From: Pseudoxanthomonas composti
Lineage (GTDB): Bacteria > Pseudomonadota > Gammaproteobacteria > Xanthomonadales > Xanthomonadaceae
Assembly: GCF_004122095.1 (NCBI RefSeq)
Contig: NZ_SAWZ01000002.1
Location: 434,001-498,000, forward strand
Direction of reading: 5' to 3'
DNA: 64,000 bases
Position numbers and translations under genes: made by a program. Each line of letters opens with the position of its first letter. Positions within the stretch are counted from its first letter, which is position 1. Positions 52,880 to 63,096 of the stretch are shown here, in pieces. Under the pieces are notes generated by a model that worked only from the letters and a program-made list of their open reading frames with translations, did no database searches and had not been told where the DNA came from.

Positions 52880-52885
52880 TATAAT
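52880..52885 (+). promoter_or_regulatory. -10 box giving a probable leaderless clpS transcript
   Basis: TATAAT ends 6 bases before the clpS ATG (52892), so transcription would start at or next to the start codon. No Shine-Dalgarno sequence is present before the ATG, and the -35 region is weak. Confidence 0.45.
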
Positions 52886-52891
52886 TGCCCC

Positions 52892-53218
52892 ATGACGCGC
52901 CAGAACCAGCACGAACACGAACACGACCATGGGGTCATGGTGGAGACCGGCAAGCCGGAAGTCGCGCCGCCGCCGCGCTACCAGGTCCTGATCCTCAACG
53001 ACGACTACACCCCGATGGACTTCGTGGTGACCGTCCTGCAGCAATTCTTCAATCTGGACCTGGAAAAGGCGACCCAGATCATGCTGCACGTCCACACCCG
53101 CGGCCGCGGCGTATGCGGTGTCTACACGCGCGAGGTGGCTGAATCCAAAGTGGCACAGGTCAACGAATATTCGCGCATGAGCCAGCACCCGCTGCTATGC
53201 ACGATGGAGAAGACCTGA
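52892..53218 (+). CDS. clpS: ClpS adaptor, N-degron recognin
   Basis: A 108-residue adaptor: disordered His/Glu-rich N-terminus ([11 protein letters not shown]), then the core [21 protein letters not shown] and the segments [33 protein letters not shown]. The NDDYTPMDF and HTRG residues form the pocket that binds N-terminal Leu, Phe, Tyr and Trp. It hands such proteins to ClpA. It is followed by clpA after 119 bases. The ATG at 52892 is the family start. Confidence 0.96.
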   Translation: MTRQNQHEHEHDHGVMVETGKPEVAPPPRYQVLILNDDYTPMDFVVTVLQQFFNLDLEKATQIMLHVHTRGRGVCGVYTREVAESKVAQVNEYSRMSQHPLLCTMEKT

Positions 53219-53337
53219 CCGGGGGCGCCGCGCCGAGGCCAATGGCGACGTTTCCTGAACACAGAAACCAGACGGTGTTGTGGAATTTGATCCGACTGGC
53301 CGCATATTGTCCTCAATAGGCAATTGGAGCCCCCACG

Positions 53338-55623
53338 ATGTTCAGCAAAGACCTCGAACAGACCATTGGCCAGTGCTACAAGCGCGCCAGGGAAGCGCGC
53401 CACGAATTCATGACCGTTGAGCACTTGCTGCTGGCCCTGCTCGACAATCCCTCGGCCCAGGCCGTGCTCAAGGCCACCGGCGCCGATGCCGGCCGGCTGC
53501 GCAGCGACCTGGAGCAGGCCATCGAGGCTTCGGTCTCGCGCCTGGCCGAGGACGATGGCCGCGACACCCAGCCGACGCTGGGCTTCCAGCGCGTCCTGCA
53601 GCGCGCCGTGTACCACGTGCAGTCCTCGGGCAAGAAGGAGGTCAGCGGCGCCAACGTGCTGGTGGCCATCTTCGGCGAGAAGGACTCGCACGCCGTGTAC
53701 TTCCTCAACCAGCAGGACGTGACCCGCCTGGACGTGGTCAATTACCTGTCCCACGGCATCGCCAAGCAGGGCGAGGAGGGCCTGGCGGCTCCCGGCCCGG
53801 ACGGAGAGGCCCGCGCCAGCGAAGGCGGGGAGGCCGAGCCCAAGGGCGATGCCCTGGCCGAGTACGCCAGCAACCTCAACGAGGCGGCCCGCAACGGCAA
53901 GATCGACCCGCTGGTCGGCCGCGCCGAGGAAATCGAGCGCACCATCCAGGTCCTGTGCCGCCGCCGCAAGAACAATCCGCTCTACGTCGGCGAGGCTGGC
54001 GTGGGCAAGACCGCCCTGGCCGAGGGCCTGGCCAAGCGCATTGTCGACGGCGACGTGCCAGAGGTGCTGGAAGACGCGGTGATCTACTCGCTGGACCTGG
54101 GCGCGCTGGTGGCGGGCACCAAGTACCGCGGCGATTTCGAGAAGCGCCTGAAGGCGGTGCTGTCGGCGATGAAGAAGGTGCCGCACGCGGTGCTGTTCAT
54201 CGACGAGATCCACACCATCATCGGTGCCGGTTCGGCCTCCGGCGGCACCATGGACGCCTCCAACCTGATCAAGCCAGCGTTGGCCTCGGGCGAGCTGCGC
54301 TGCATCGGTTCGACGACGTTCCAGGAATATCGCGGCATCTTCGAGAAGGATCGCGCGCTGGCGCGGCGCTTCCAGAAAATCGACGTGGTCGAGCCGACCA
54401 TCGCCGAGACCTTCGAGATCCTGCAGGGGCTCAAGCCCAAGTACGAGGCGCACCACGGCGTGACTTATGCCGATGAGGCGCTGCAGGCCGCGGTGGACCT
54501 GTCGGTCAAGCATATCGGCGACCGCTTGCTGCCGGACAAGGCCATCGACGTGATCGACGAGGCTGGCGCCCGCCAGCGCCTGCTGCCGCAGGCCGAGCGC
54601 AAGGAGCTGATTGACACCGAGGAGATCGAGGCCATCGTCGCCAAGATGGCGCGCATCCCGGCCAAGCAGGTCAGCGCGACCGATAAGGATGTGCTGCAGC
54701 ACCTGGAGCGCAACCTCAAGATGGTCATCTTCGGCCAGGATCAGGCGATCGAGTCGCTGGCCTCGGCCATCAAGCTGGCGCGCAGCGGCCTGGGCAACCC
54801 GGACAAGCCGATCGGCAACTTCCTGTTCGCCGGCCCGACCGGCGTGGGCAAGACTGAGGTCACCAAGCAGCTGGCCATGCAGCTGGGCATCGAGCTGGTG
54901 CGCTTTGACATGTCCGAGTACATGGAACCGCACTCGGTCAGCCGCCTGATTGGCGCGCCTCCGGGCTATGTCGGCTTCGACCAGGGCGGGCTGTTGACCG
55001 AGAAGATCGTCAAGACCCCGCACTGCGTGCTGCTGCTGGACGAGATCGAGAAGGCGCACCCGGACATCTTCAACATCCTGCTGCAGGTCATGGACCGCGG
55101 CATGCTGACCGATACCAACGGGCGCGAGGCCAACTTCAAGAACGTGATTGTGGTGATGACCACCAACGCCGGTGCCGCACAGGCCTCGCGCAGGAGCATC
55201 GGCTTCACCAAGCAGGATCATTCCAGCGATGCGATGGAGGTGATCCGTCGCGGCTTCACGCCGGAGTTCCGCAACCGCCTGGATGCGGTGGTGCAGTTCC
55301 AGGCACTGGGCTTCGACCACATCCTGCGCGTGGTGGACAAGTTCCTGATCGAGCTGGAAATGCTGCTGCACGAAAAGCACGTCAGCCTGAGCGCTACGCC
55401 GGAGGCGCGCGACTGGCTGGCGCAGAACGGCTTCGACCCGTTGATGGGCGCCCGCCCGATGGCGCGTGTGATCCAGGACCAGGTCAAGCGTCCGCTGGCC
55501 GACGAACTGCTGTTCGGCAAGCTGGTCAACGGCGGCAAGGTCACCATCGATGTGCGCGATGGCAAGTTGTCGGTGGAGACCCAGTCCGAGCCCGAGCGCC
55601 TGCTACCCGCGACGGTCGAATGA
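53338..55623 (+). CDS. clpA: ATP-dependent Clp protease ATP-binding subunit ClpA
   Basis: A 761-residue AAA+ unfoldase. The double Clp-N repeat starts MFSKDLEQTIGQCYKRARE. Two AAA modules follow, with Walker A motifs GEAGVGKTALAEG and GPTGVGKTEVTKQ and Walker B VLFIDEIHTII and LLLDEIEKAHPDI. It lacks the long ClpB middle domain and ends with the ClpA type C-terminus. It unfolds substrates for ClpP; clpP is not in the window. An intrinsic terminator follows. Confidence 0.97.
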   Translation: MFSKDLEQTIGQCYKRAREARHEFMTVEHLLLALLDNPSAQAVLKATGADAGRLRSDLEQAIEASVSRLAEDDGRDTQPTLGFQRVLQRAVYHVQSSGKKEVSGANVLVAIFGEKDSHAVYFLNQQDVTRLDVVNYLSHGIAKQGEEGLAAPGPDGEARASEGGEAEPKGDALAEYASNLNEAARNGKIDPLVGRAEEIERTIQVLCRRRKNNPLYVGEAGVGKTALAEGLAKRIVDGDVPEVLEDAVIYSLDLGALVAGTKYRGDFEKRLKAVLSAMKKVPHAVLFIDEIHTIIGAGSASGGTMDASNLIKPALASGELRCIGSTTFQEYRGIFEKDRALARRFQKIDVVEPTIAETFEILQGLKPKYEAHHGVTYADEALQAAVDLSVKHIGDRLLPDKAIDVIDEAGARQRLLPQAERKELIDTEEIEAIVAKMARIPAKQVSATDKDVLQHLERNLKMVIFGQDQAIESLASAIKLARSGLGNPDKPIGNFLFAGPTGVGKTEVTKQLAMQLGIELVRFDMSEYMEPHSVSRLIGAPPGYVGFDQGGLLTEKIVKTPHCVLLLDEIEKAHPDIFNILLQVMDRGMLTDTNGREANFKNVIVVMTTNAGAAQASRRSIGFTKQDHSSDAMEVIRRGFTPEFRNRLDAVVQFQALGFDHILRVVDKFLIELEMLLHEKHVSLSATPEARDWLAQNGFDPLMGARPMARVIQDQVKRPLADELLFGKLVNGGKVTIDVRDGKLSVETQSEPERLLPATVE

Positions 55624-55643
55624 CCGTCACTTGTGGCGAAACC

Positions 55644-55671
55644 AAAAAGGCGGCCCTAGGCCGCCTTTTTT
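55644..55671. terminator. Bidirectional terminator between clpA and infA
   Basis: AAAAAGGCGGCC, loop CTA, GGCCGCCTTTTTT: a perfect stem with A and T tracts on both sides, between the convergent genes clpA and infA. Confidence 0.92.
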
Positions 55672-55690
55672 GTTCAACAACTTACCGCAA

Positions 55691-55909
55691 TCACTTCATG
55701 CGGTAGGTGATGCGACCCTTGGTCAGATCGTAGGGCGTCATCTCGACCTTGACCTTGTCGCCGGTCAGGATGCGGATGTAGTTCTTGCGCATCCGGCCGG
55801 AAATGTGCGCAATGATCTCGTGACCGTTCTCGAGCTTCACGCGGAACATGGTGTTGGGCAGCGTTTCGGCAACGGTGCCTTCGAATTCGATGGAATCGTC
55901 TTTCGACAT
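55691..55909 (-). CDS. infA: Translation initiation factor IF-1
   Basis: A 72-residue S1/OB-fold protein, [20 protein letters not shown], ending [21 protein letters not shown], the exact length and pattern of IF-1. It binds the A site of the 30S subunit. It lies downstream of aat with 78 bases between, as in E. coli where infA, aat and clpA are also neighbours. Confidence 0.98.
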   Translation of the reverse strand: MSKDDSIEFEGTVAETLPNTMFRVKLENGHEIIAHISGRMRKNYIRILTGDKVKVEMTPYDLTKGRITYRMK

Positions 55910-55987
55910 GGAAACCTGTTGTCTGGGGCAGGCAAGCCTGCAAAGCCGGGTATTTTACCCGGACTTGCGCAGAGAGGCAAAATTCAG

Positions 55988-56740
55988 TTAAGCGGGCCCG
56001 GTGGCCTGGGCCAGCAGCGAGGCCTGACGCTCGCCAAAGGCCTCGGTCCAGAGGCCGGGCTGGCCCGGGCTTTCGACCAGCGGGGCGATGCGTCGCAGGA
56101 AACGCTCGCGCGGCAGCATCCGCGCGCCGAGGAAATCCAGGTGCGGGTTGTGCAGCTGCGCATCGATCAGCGGCCAGCCCCATTCCTGCAAGGTCATTGC
56201 CAGCATGGCAATGGCCACCTTGGAACCGCCACTGGCGCCGCTGAACATGCTCTCGCCGAAAAACATCCGGCCGATGGCCACGCCGTAGATGCCTCCGACC
56301 AGCGCCTGGCCGTCGAAGACTTCCACCGAATGCGCGTGGCCCAGCGCGTGCAGCTGGCAATAGGCCTGCTGCATCTCCCAGGTGATCCAGGTTCCGTCCT
56401 GGCCGGGCCGGGGCGCGGCGGCGCAGGCGGCAATCACCTGGTCGAACGCGGTGTCGGCCCGCACGATCCAGTCCGAATGGCGCAAGGCGCGCCTGAAGCG
56501 CGAGGACAGGCGCACCGCGTCGGTGGCGAACACCATGCGCGGGTCGGGCGACCACCACAGCAGCGGCTGGCCTTTCGAGAACCAGGGAAAGATGCCGCCA
56601 CGATAGGCATTGAGCAAGCGCTGCGGCGACAGGTCCCCGCCCAGGGCCAGCAGGCCGTCCGGTTCGGTCAACGCCTGGGAGGCGGGCGGGAACGGCGATG
56701 CCGGGTCCGCGCCCAGCAGGAAGGGCAGCCGGCGGCTCAC
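55988..56740 (-). CDS. aat: Leucyl/phenylalanyl-tRNA--protein transferase
   Basis: About 250 residues. Family segments: DGLLALGGDLSPQRLLNAYRGGIFPWF, LLWWSPDPRMV, GHAHSVEVFDGQALVGGIYGVAIGRMFFGESMFS and IDAQLHNPHLDFLGA. It adds Leu or Phe from tRNA to proteins with N-terminal Arg or Lys, creating the signal read by ClpS. GTG at 56740 is the likely start and overlaps the upstream FemAB-like stop (GTGA). Confidence 0.95.
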   Translation of the reverse strand: MSRRLPFLLGADPASPFPPASQALTEPDGLLALGGDLSPQRLLNAYRGGIFPWFSKGQPLLWWSPDPRMVFATDAVRLSSRFRRALRHSDWIVRADTAFDQVIAACAAAPRPGQDGTWITWEMQQAYCQLHALGHAHSVEVFDGQALVGGIYGVAIGRMFFGESMFSGASGGSKVAIAMLAMTLQEWGWPLIDAQLHNPHLDFLGARMLPRERFLRRIAPLVESPGQPGLWTEAFGERQASLLAQATGPA

Positions 56741-57864
56741 GGCGCGGGCGCCGTCTTGAACGGGCTGTGTGCCTGCAGGCTGCGGGCGTAGCGCAGGATC
56801 GCCTCGCGTTCCTCCCCGCACCAGCGGCCCAGCGCCTCAGCGAAATCGGGATCTGCGATCCAGTGCCGGCTGCGGACCAACTCCGGCAGGAAGCCCCGAG
56901 CGATCTTGTGTTCGCCCTGGGCGCCAGGCTCGAAACGGTCCAGGCCCTCGCGCAGGCAGTACTCGATCCCCTGGTAGTAGCAGGTCTCGAAATGCAGGCC
57001 GGGCAGGGTGCGGCTAGCCCCCCAATAGCGTCCGTACAGCGTGTCGGGACCGCGCAGATACAGGGCGCCGGCGATGGCCTCGCCCTCCAGTTCGGCAAGG
57101 ACGATGACCAGGTTCCGCGGCATCTCGGCGGCAAGATGTTCAATAAATTCAATTGTCAGCGCAGGGGAGTTACCGTACTCGTTGAAGGTTTGCAGGTAGA
57201 ACCCGTACATCGCCCGCAGGTCTTGCCTCGACGCCTGGTGGCCATCGACCGTGCGGAACCGCACGCCGGTGCTGGCCAGCTTGGCGCGTTCCTGCCGGAT
57301 ATTCTTGCGGTGCTTGTGGTCGAAATCGGCGAGGAAGCCGGAGAAGTCCTGCCAATGGCCGGGATTGCGCCAGTGGTACTGGACATCCAGGCGCTGCAGC
57401 CAGGTGCCTGGAAAGCTGGCCTCGTCCTGCTCGGTATGGAAGTTGATGTGGGCCGAAGACCAGCCTTGTTCGACGACATGGGCACTGATCGCGTCGAGCA
57501 GGCGCTGGCGGGTGCCCGCATCCGGCGCCAGCAGCCGCGGCCCGGTCACCGGGGAGTACGGGACCGCGCCCAGCCACTTGGGGAAGTAGTCCTGCCCATA
57601 GCGCGCATAGGCCTGGGCCCAGGCGTGGTCGAACACGAACTCGCCGTGCGAATTGGTCTTGCGGTAGCCGGGGACCGCGCCGAGCAACTGCCCGTCCTGC
57701 CACAGGGTCAGGTGGTGAGGCTGCCAGCCCCAATCCGGCCTCAGGCAGCCGTGCCGCTCGAGTCCGGCAAGGAAGGCATGGGCGATGAAAGGGTTGCGTC
57801 CATCGTGCAGGGCGTCCCACGCCTGGGCAGGGACATCGTCGAGAGAAGTCAGGGTGCGGAGCAT
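56737..57864 (-). CDS. FemAB-like/GNAT-fold acyltransferase (COG3146 type)
   Basis: A 375-residue protein, MLRTLTSLDDVPAQAWDALH, with PFIAHAFLAGLERHGC, GEFVFDHAWAQAYARYGQDYFPKW, HWRNPGHWQDFSGFLADFDHKHRKNIRQER and ETCYYQGIEYCLREGL, hallmarks of the FemAB-like (formerly DUF482) family. Members are predicted N-acyltransferases; peptidoglycan or protein targets are possible. It overlaps aat by four bases. Because Aat has the same overall GNAT-like fold and uses aminoacyl-tRNA, a tRNA-dependent reaction here is conceivable, but unproven. Confidence 0.85.
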   Translation of the reverse strand: MLRTLTSLDDVPAQAWDALHDGRNPFIAHAFLAGLERHGCLRPDWGWQPHHLTLWQDGQLLGAVPGYRKTNSHGEFVFDHAWAQAYARYGQDYFPKWLGAVPYSPVTGPRLLAPDAGTRQRLLDAISAHVVEQGWSSAHINFHTEQDEASFPGTWLQRLDVQYHWRNPGHWQDFSGFLADFDHKHRKNIRQERAKLASTGVRFRTVDGHQASRQDLRAMYGFYLQTFNEYGNSPALTIEFIEHLAAEMPRNLVIVLAELEGEAIAGALYLRGPDTLYGRYWGASRTLPGLHFETCYYQGIEYCLREGLDRFEPGAQGEHKIARGFLPELVRSRHWIADPDFAEALGRWCGEEREAILRYARSLQAHSPFKTAPAP

Positions 57865-58070
57865 GGCCCTCGATGCTACGGACCCGGACTCGACACGTCG
57901 ATGAAGAAGGTGGTGCGGTGGTCAAGAATTGGCCGGGAGATCGGCACCGGATAGGGTCGCCATTACCGGGCTGCGAGGAAAGCTGGAGGACGCTGTGGGA
58001 GGCGGCTTCATGCTGCGCCTGGTCTGACAGATCGGCCGGTGCGAGCGGGACGCGCTCGGATGCCGCGATC

Positions 58071-58958
58071 CTACGGACGCAGCTCCAGCACATCGATGGT
58101 CGGGGGATTGAACAGCCGCAGGGGCAGTCCGATCTCGCCCGTGCCAGCCGTGGTGAACACACGCACCGGGCCTTGCGGAGTCTGCAGCAGCTGCTCGCCG
58201 CGATCAAAGCCGTACTGGCTTGGAATGACGCGCTTGTACAACCAGGGAATGCGGATCTGGCCACCGTGGGTGTGGCCCGAGAGCACCAGCGAGACACGCC
58301 TGGGCGGAAGTGCGACCGCGCTATCAGGGTTATGCGCCAGCACCAGCAGCGGGCCTTGCGGAGGCAGCGCCGTGAGGAACGAGGGGTCGTCCCGGTGCGC
58401 CCATCGATCCCCCAGGCCTGCAAGACGAAACCCCTTCAGCGCGACCTGCCGCCCCTCGACCACGGTGACGCCGTGAAGCGCCAGTGCGGTGCGGAGTTCG
58501 GCATCGATATCGGGGCCGGGCTTCTGCTGGTCATGGTTGCCCAACACGGCAAAGGCCGGGGCGCGCAACTGGGACAAGGGCGCGAACAGCGGCGCCAGCG
58601 CACTCCCTGCCGGTTCGTAGGTCAGGTCGCCCGCGATCAGCACCGCATCGACCTGCAGCGCGTTGATGCGCTCCACCAGCCGGCGCAGGTCCTGGCGGCC
58701 CTTGTAGACGCCCAGGTGAAGATCGCTGATGAGCGCCACGCGCGCCTGCGCGCCGGTGCCGGTTAGGGTGGTCCGTTGGACGCGGATCCAGTTTGGCTCG
58801 GCGAACCGCGCCCAGGCGAATACCGCACAGCCTGCCAGGAGCAGCGCCGCCAGCCAGCGGCCACGGCGGCGACGCCACTGCCAGAGCACCCAGAGTGCCA
58901 GTGGCCAGACCAGCCAGCTCCCGTAGTAGATGCACTGCTTGAGCAGCAGCTTGTCCAT
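58071..58958 (-). CDS. Membrane-anchored calcineurin-like metallophosphoesterase
   Basis: A 295-residue protein with two N-terminal membrane spans (about residues 10-27 and 35-52) and a phosphoesterase domain with the five motifs ISDLHLG, AGDLTYE, LGNHDQQ, LVLAHNPD and SGHTHGGQIRIP. This is the YkuE/YaeI-type family, some members of which cleave UDP-2,3-diacylglucosamine in lipid A synthesis or phosphodiesters; the substrate here is not known. It lies 24 bases after trxB on the same strand, and 206 bases of quiet sequence (57865-58070) follow, with a weak REP-like fragment near 57990. Confidence 0.88.
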   Translation of the reverse strand: MDKLLLKQCIYYGSWLVWPLALWVLWQWRRRRGRWLAALLLAGCAVFAWARFAEPNWIRVQRTTLTGTGAQARVALISDLHLGVYKGRQDLRRLVERINALQVDAVLIAGDLTYEPAGSALAPLFAPLSQLRAPAFAVLGNHDQQKPGPDIDAELRTALALHGVTVVEGRQVALKGFRLAGLGDRWAHRDDPSFLTALPPQGPLLVLAHNPDSAVALPPRRVSLVLSGHTHGGQIRIPWLYKRVIPSQYGFDRGEQLLQTPQGPVRVFTTAGTGEIGLPLRLFNPPTIDVLELRP

Positions 58959-58982
58959 CTAGGCGTCCTGGGCTGGGCGCGC

Positions 58983-60026
<1,044 letters not shown>

Positions 60027-60082
60027 TCAAGGCGCACGAATGGAATGCGCCGGTCCGCAGGCATCGGCGGGCGTCACCCGGC

Positions 60083-60106
60083 AACGCCGCACCCGCGGCG
60101 TTTTTT
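60083..60106 (+). terminator. Intrinsic terminator in the trxB-ftsK divergent gap
   Basis: AACGCCGC, loop ACCC, GCGGCGTT and TTTTTT: a perfect 8-base stem with a T tract, pointing toward ftsK and 92 bases before its start. No gene lies upstream on the plus strand, so it ends either an attenuated ftsK leader or a small RNA starting after about 59940. Confidence 0.7.
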
Positions 60107-60197
60107 GTGGTCGCCCCAGCATGCGGTGCAGGCTGTAATGCCTCGGCGATTCGTTTAACATCAACGACTAACGGAACATTCCTCAAGGTCGATCGAT

Positions 60198-62573
60198 TTG
60201 GCTGCGAAGCAGTTACCAGAGCGCAACAGCAAGCCCAAGGCCGGTGCGGCGCCCAGCCGCGGCGCCGCCGTGCCCCCCAATCCTCGCCGCCAGAAGCTGT
60301 GGCGCGACCTGGCGCTGATCTGCATCGCGCCGGCCCTGCTGTACCTGCTGGCCTGTCTGTTCACCTATTCGCCGGATGACCCCAGCTGGTCCAAGTCCGG
60401 CTCGATCACCGCGCCCATCCACAACATGGGGGGCAAGGTCGGCGCGTACGTGGCCGACATCCTGCTGTACCTGTCCGGCTACGTGGCCTTCCTGCTGCCG
60501 ATCATCCTGGGCGCGATCGCCTGGATCGCCCTGTTCGGCATGGGCACCAGCGAGGAAGGGGAGCGCCGCGATGATCTGGGCCCGGCGCTGCGCCTGACCG
60601 GCATGGTGGGTTTCCTGGTGTCGGCCACCGGGTTGCTGATGCTGCGCGGGGTGCCGGCGGCGGACTTCTCGGCCGGGCCCGGCGGCATCCTGGGCCGCCT
60701 GATCGGCAACTCGCTGACCGTGCTGTTCGGCGGACTGGGCGGCAACCTGTTCCTGCTGGCGCTGTTCCTGGTGTCGGTGACCCTGGCCACCGGACTGTCG
60801 TGGCTGGCGGTGATGGAGCGCATCGGCGGCTGGATGCTGACGTTGCCCGACCTGCTGCGTCGTGGCAGCAAGCAGGCCGAGGACTGGAACAAGACCCGGG
60901 CCATGCGCGAGGAGCGCGAGGAGATCCGCAAGGCCGACACCGTGGCCCGCGCCAAGCGCGAGCCGGTCAAGATCGAGCCGCCGGCCGCGCCGGTGGTGGA
61001 GAAAAGCGAACGCGCCAAGCGCGAGCAGCAGATCCCGCTGTTCCATGGCACCGGCGGCAATGCCGATGGGCTGCCGCCGCTGGCCCTGCTGGACGACCCC
61101 AAGCCGCAGGTGAAGGGCTACTCCGAGCAGACCCTGGAGACGCTGTCGCGGCAGATCGAGTTCAAGCTCAAGGACTTCCGCATCGACGTGCAGGTCACCG
61201 GCGCCTTCCCGGGCCCGGTGATCACTCGCTTCGAGATGGAGCCGGCACCGGGCGTGAAGGTCAGCCAGATCAGCTCGCTGGACAAGGACATCGCCCGCGG
61301 GCTGTCGGTCAAGTCCGTGCGCGTGGTGGACGTGATCCCGGGCAAGTCGGTGATCGGCCTGGAGATCCCCAATACCAGCCGCGAGATGATCTTTCTGTCC
61401 GAGCTGCTGCGGTCCAAGGAGTACGACCGCTCGGCCAGCCACCTGACGCTGGCCCTGGGCAAGGACATCGGCGGCCGTCCGACGGTGGCCGACCTGGCGC
61501 GCATGCCGCACCTGCTGGTGGCCGGCACCACCGGTTCGGGCAAGTCGGTGGCGGTCAACGCCATGGTGCTCAGCCTGCTGTACAAGGCCTCGGCCAAGGA
61601 CCTGCGGATGCTGATGATCGACCCGAAGATGCTGGAGCTGTCCGTCTACGAGGGCATCCCGCACCTGCTGGCGCCGGTGGTCACCGACATGAAGGAGGCC
61701 GCCAACGGCCTGCGCTGGTGCGTGGCCGAGATGGAGCGCCGCTACAAGCTGATGAGCGCGGTGGGCGTGCGCAACCTGGCCGGCTTCAACAAGAAGGTCA
61801 AGGACGCCATCGAGGCCGGCCAGCCGCTGATGGACCCGCTGTTCAAGCCGAACCCCGACCTGGCTGAGGCGCCGCGCCCGCTGGAGACGCTGCCGTTCAT
61901 CGTCATCTTCATCGACGAATTCGCCGACATGATGATGATCGTCGGCAAGAAGGTCGAAGAGCTCATCGCCCGCCTGGCGCAGAAGGCCCGCGCGGCCGGT
62001 ATCCACCTGATCCTGGCCACCCAGCGCCCGTCGGTGGACGTGATCACCGGCCTGATCAAGGCCAACGTGCCCACGCGCATCGCCTTCCAGGTCAGCTCCA
62101 AGATCGACTCGCGCACCATCCTGGACCAGTCCGGCGCCGAAACCCTGCTGGGTCACGGCGACATGCTGTACCTGCCGCCGGGCACGGCCATGCCCGAGCG
62201 CGTGCATGGCGCCTTCGTTTCCGACGAGGAAGTGCACCGCGTGGTCGAGCACCTCAAGGCGCTGGGTCCGGTGGACTACATCGAGGGGGTGCTGGACGAG
62301 GTGCAGACCCTGGGCGATGGCACGGCCATCGGGGCGACCGGACTGCCCGAGGCGGCCAGTTCAAGCGGAGACGAAAGCGACCCGCTGTACGACGAGGCGG
62401 TGAAGATCGTCACCGAGACCCGCCGCGCCTCGATCTCCGGCGTGCAGCGGCGCCTGAAGATCGGCTACAACCGCGCCGCGCGGCTGGTGGAGGCGATGGA
62501 AGCGGCCGGTGTGGTGTCGCCGCCCGAGCACAACGGCGACCGCAGTGTGCTGGCGCCGCCGCCACCGCGATAG
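60198..62573 (+). CDS. ftsK: DNA translocase FtsK
   Basis: A 791-residue protein with an N-terminal membrane part of about four spans (from [18 protein letters not shown]), a short charged linker (about residues 225-310), and the motor domain with [19 protein letters not shown] (Walker A) and [19 protein letters not shown] (Walker B). The C-terminal gamma winged helix is [21 protein letters not shown]. It pumps chromosome termini to XerCD/dif at the septum. The linker is much shorter than in E. coli (1329 residues), as in many other bacteria. The start is a TTG at 60198 with AAGG about nine bases upstream. Confidence 0.95.
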   Translation: MAAKQLPERNSKPKAGAAPSRGAAVPPNPRRQKLWRDLALICIAPALLYLLACLFTYSPDDPSWSKSGSITAPIHNMGGKVGAYVADILLYLSGYVAFLLPIILGAIAWIALFGMGTSEEGERRDDLGPALRLTGMVGFLVSATGLLMLRGVPAADFSAGPGGILGRLIGNSLTVLFGGLGGNLFLLALFLVSVTLATGLSWLAVMERIGGWMLTLPDLLRRGSKQAEDWNKTRAMREEREEIRKADTVARAKREPVKIEPPAAPVVEKSERAKREQQIPLFHGTGGNADGLPPLALLDDPKPQVKGYSEQTLETLSRQIEFKLKDFRIDVQVTGAFPGPVITRFEMEPAPGVKVSQISSLDKDIARGLSVKSVRVVDVIPGKSVIGLEIPNTSREMIFLSELLRSKEYDRSASHLTLALGKDIGGRPTVADLARMPHLLVAGTTGSGKSVAVNAMVLSLLYKASAKDLRMLMIDPKMLELSVYEGIPHLLAPVVTDMKEAANGLRWCVAEMERRYKLMSAVGVRNLAGFNKKVKDAIEAGQPLMDPLFKPNPDLAEAPRPLETLPFIVIFIDEFADMMMIVGKKVEELIARLAQKARAAGIHLILATQRPSVDVITGLIKANVPTRIAFQVSSKIDSRTILDQSGAETLLGHGDMLYLPPGTAMPERVHGAFVSDEEVHRVVEHLKALGPVDYIEGVLDEVQTLGDGTAIGATGLPEAASSSGDESDPLYDEAVKIVTETRRASISGVQRRLKIGYNRAARLVEAMEAAGVVSPPEHNGDRSVLAPPPPR

Positions 62574-62580
62574 GCCGCCC

Positions 62581-62949
62581 TTGCACGGAGTTCCTGATCA
62601 GCCGGCTGCGGTGTCGCAAGCCGATCGTCGCGTCCAGCTGGAGGACTTGATCAGGTGCTTGCAGACCTTGACCAAGGTGCTGTCGCTGGATGGGCAGTGC
62701 CAGTGGACCGCTCACTTCGAGCGCTGCCTGTCCGAGGCTGAGCAGCTTGGCTGCAAGGGCCTGGACCAGGGACAGCTCAGCGCGCTGTCGGGCAGGGTGA
62801 TGTCGGTGTTCGGTGGGATGGGCAGCTTCAACGACTACGCGCCTTTTCGGAGCGGCCGCCTGATACGTGGCATGGAATCGCTCGATGCGATCTCGGGGCA
62901 GGTGTACGCCTCGGCGCTGTCCCTGCGGGTGACAGGCGCCCGGACCTGA
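62581..62949 (+). CDS. Small protein of unknown function
   Basis: About 122 residues if the TTG at 62581 is used, or about 112 from a GTG at 62611. It is helical and conserved-looking: VQLEDLIRCLQTLTKVLSLD, WTAHFERCLSEAEQL and SVFGGMGSFNDYAPF. I think it belongs to a small uncharacterised family, but cannot name it with confidence. It begins 7 bases after ftsK, which suggests co-transcription. Confidence 0.55.
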   Translation: MHGVPDQPAAVSQADRRVQLEDLIRCLQTLTKVLSLDGQCQWTAHFERCLSEAEQLGCKGLDQGQLSALSGRVMSVFGGMGSFNDYAPFRSGRLIRGMESLDAISGQVYASALSLRVTGART

Positions 62950-63096
62950 TCCGGTGAAGCGTGCCGCGATTGGGGCGCATCGAATCGCTGCATGAGCTTG
63001 GACACACCCGAGTTGCCGGCTCCCGGCCCTTGGCCATTGCGCCCACGCCCATGCTTTGTCACGGTACCGACGTCCCTGATCGAGTTTGTAGGTCTG

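Noticed and set aside
57990-58015. Half of a REP-type palindrome (TGTGGGAGGCGGCTTCATGC)
   Set aside because: It resembles the 10137 REP arm but the complementary arm is missing, so I treat it as a degenerate fragment and do not list it as a feature.
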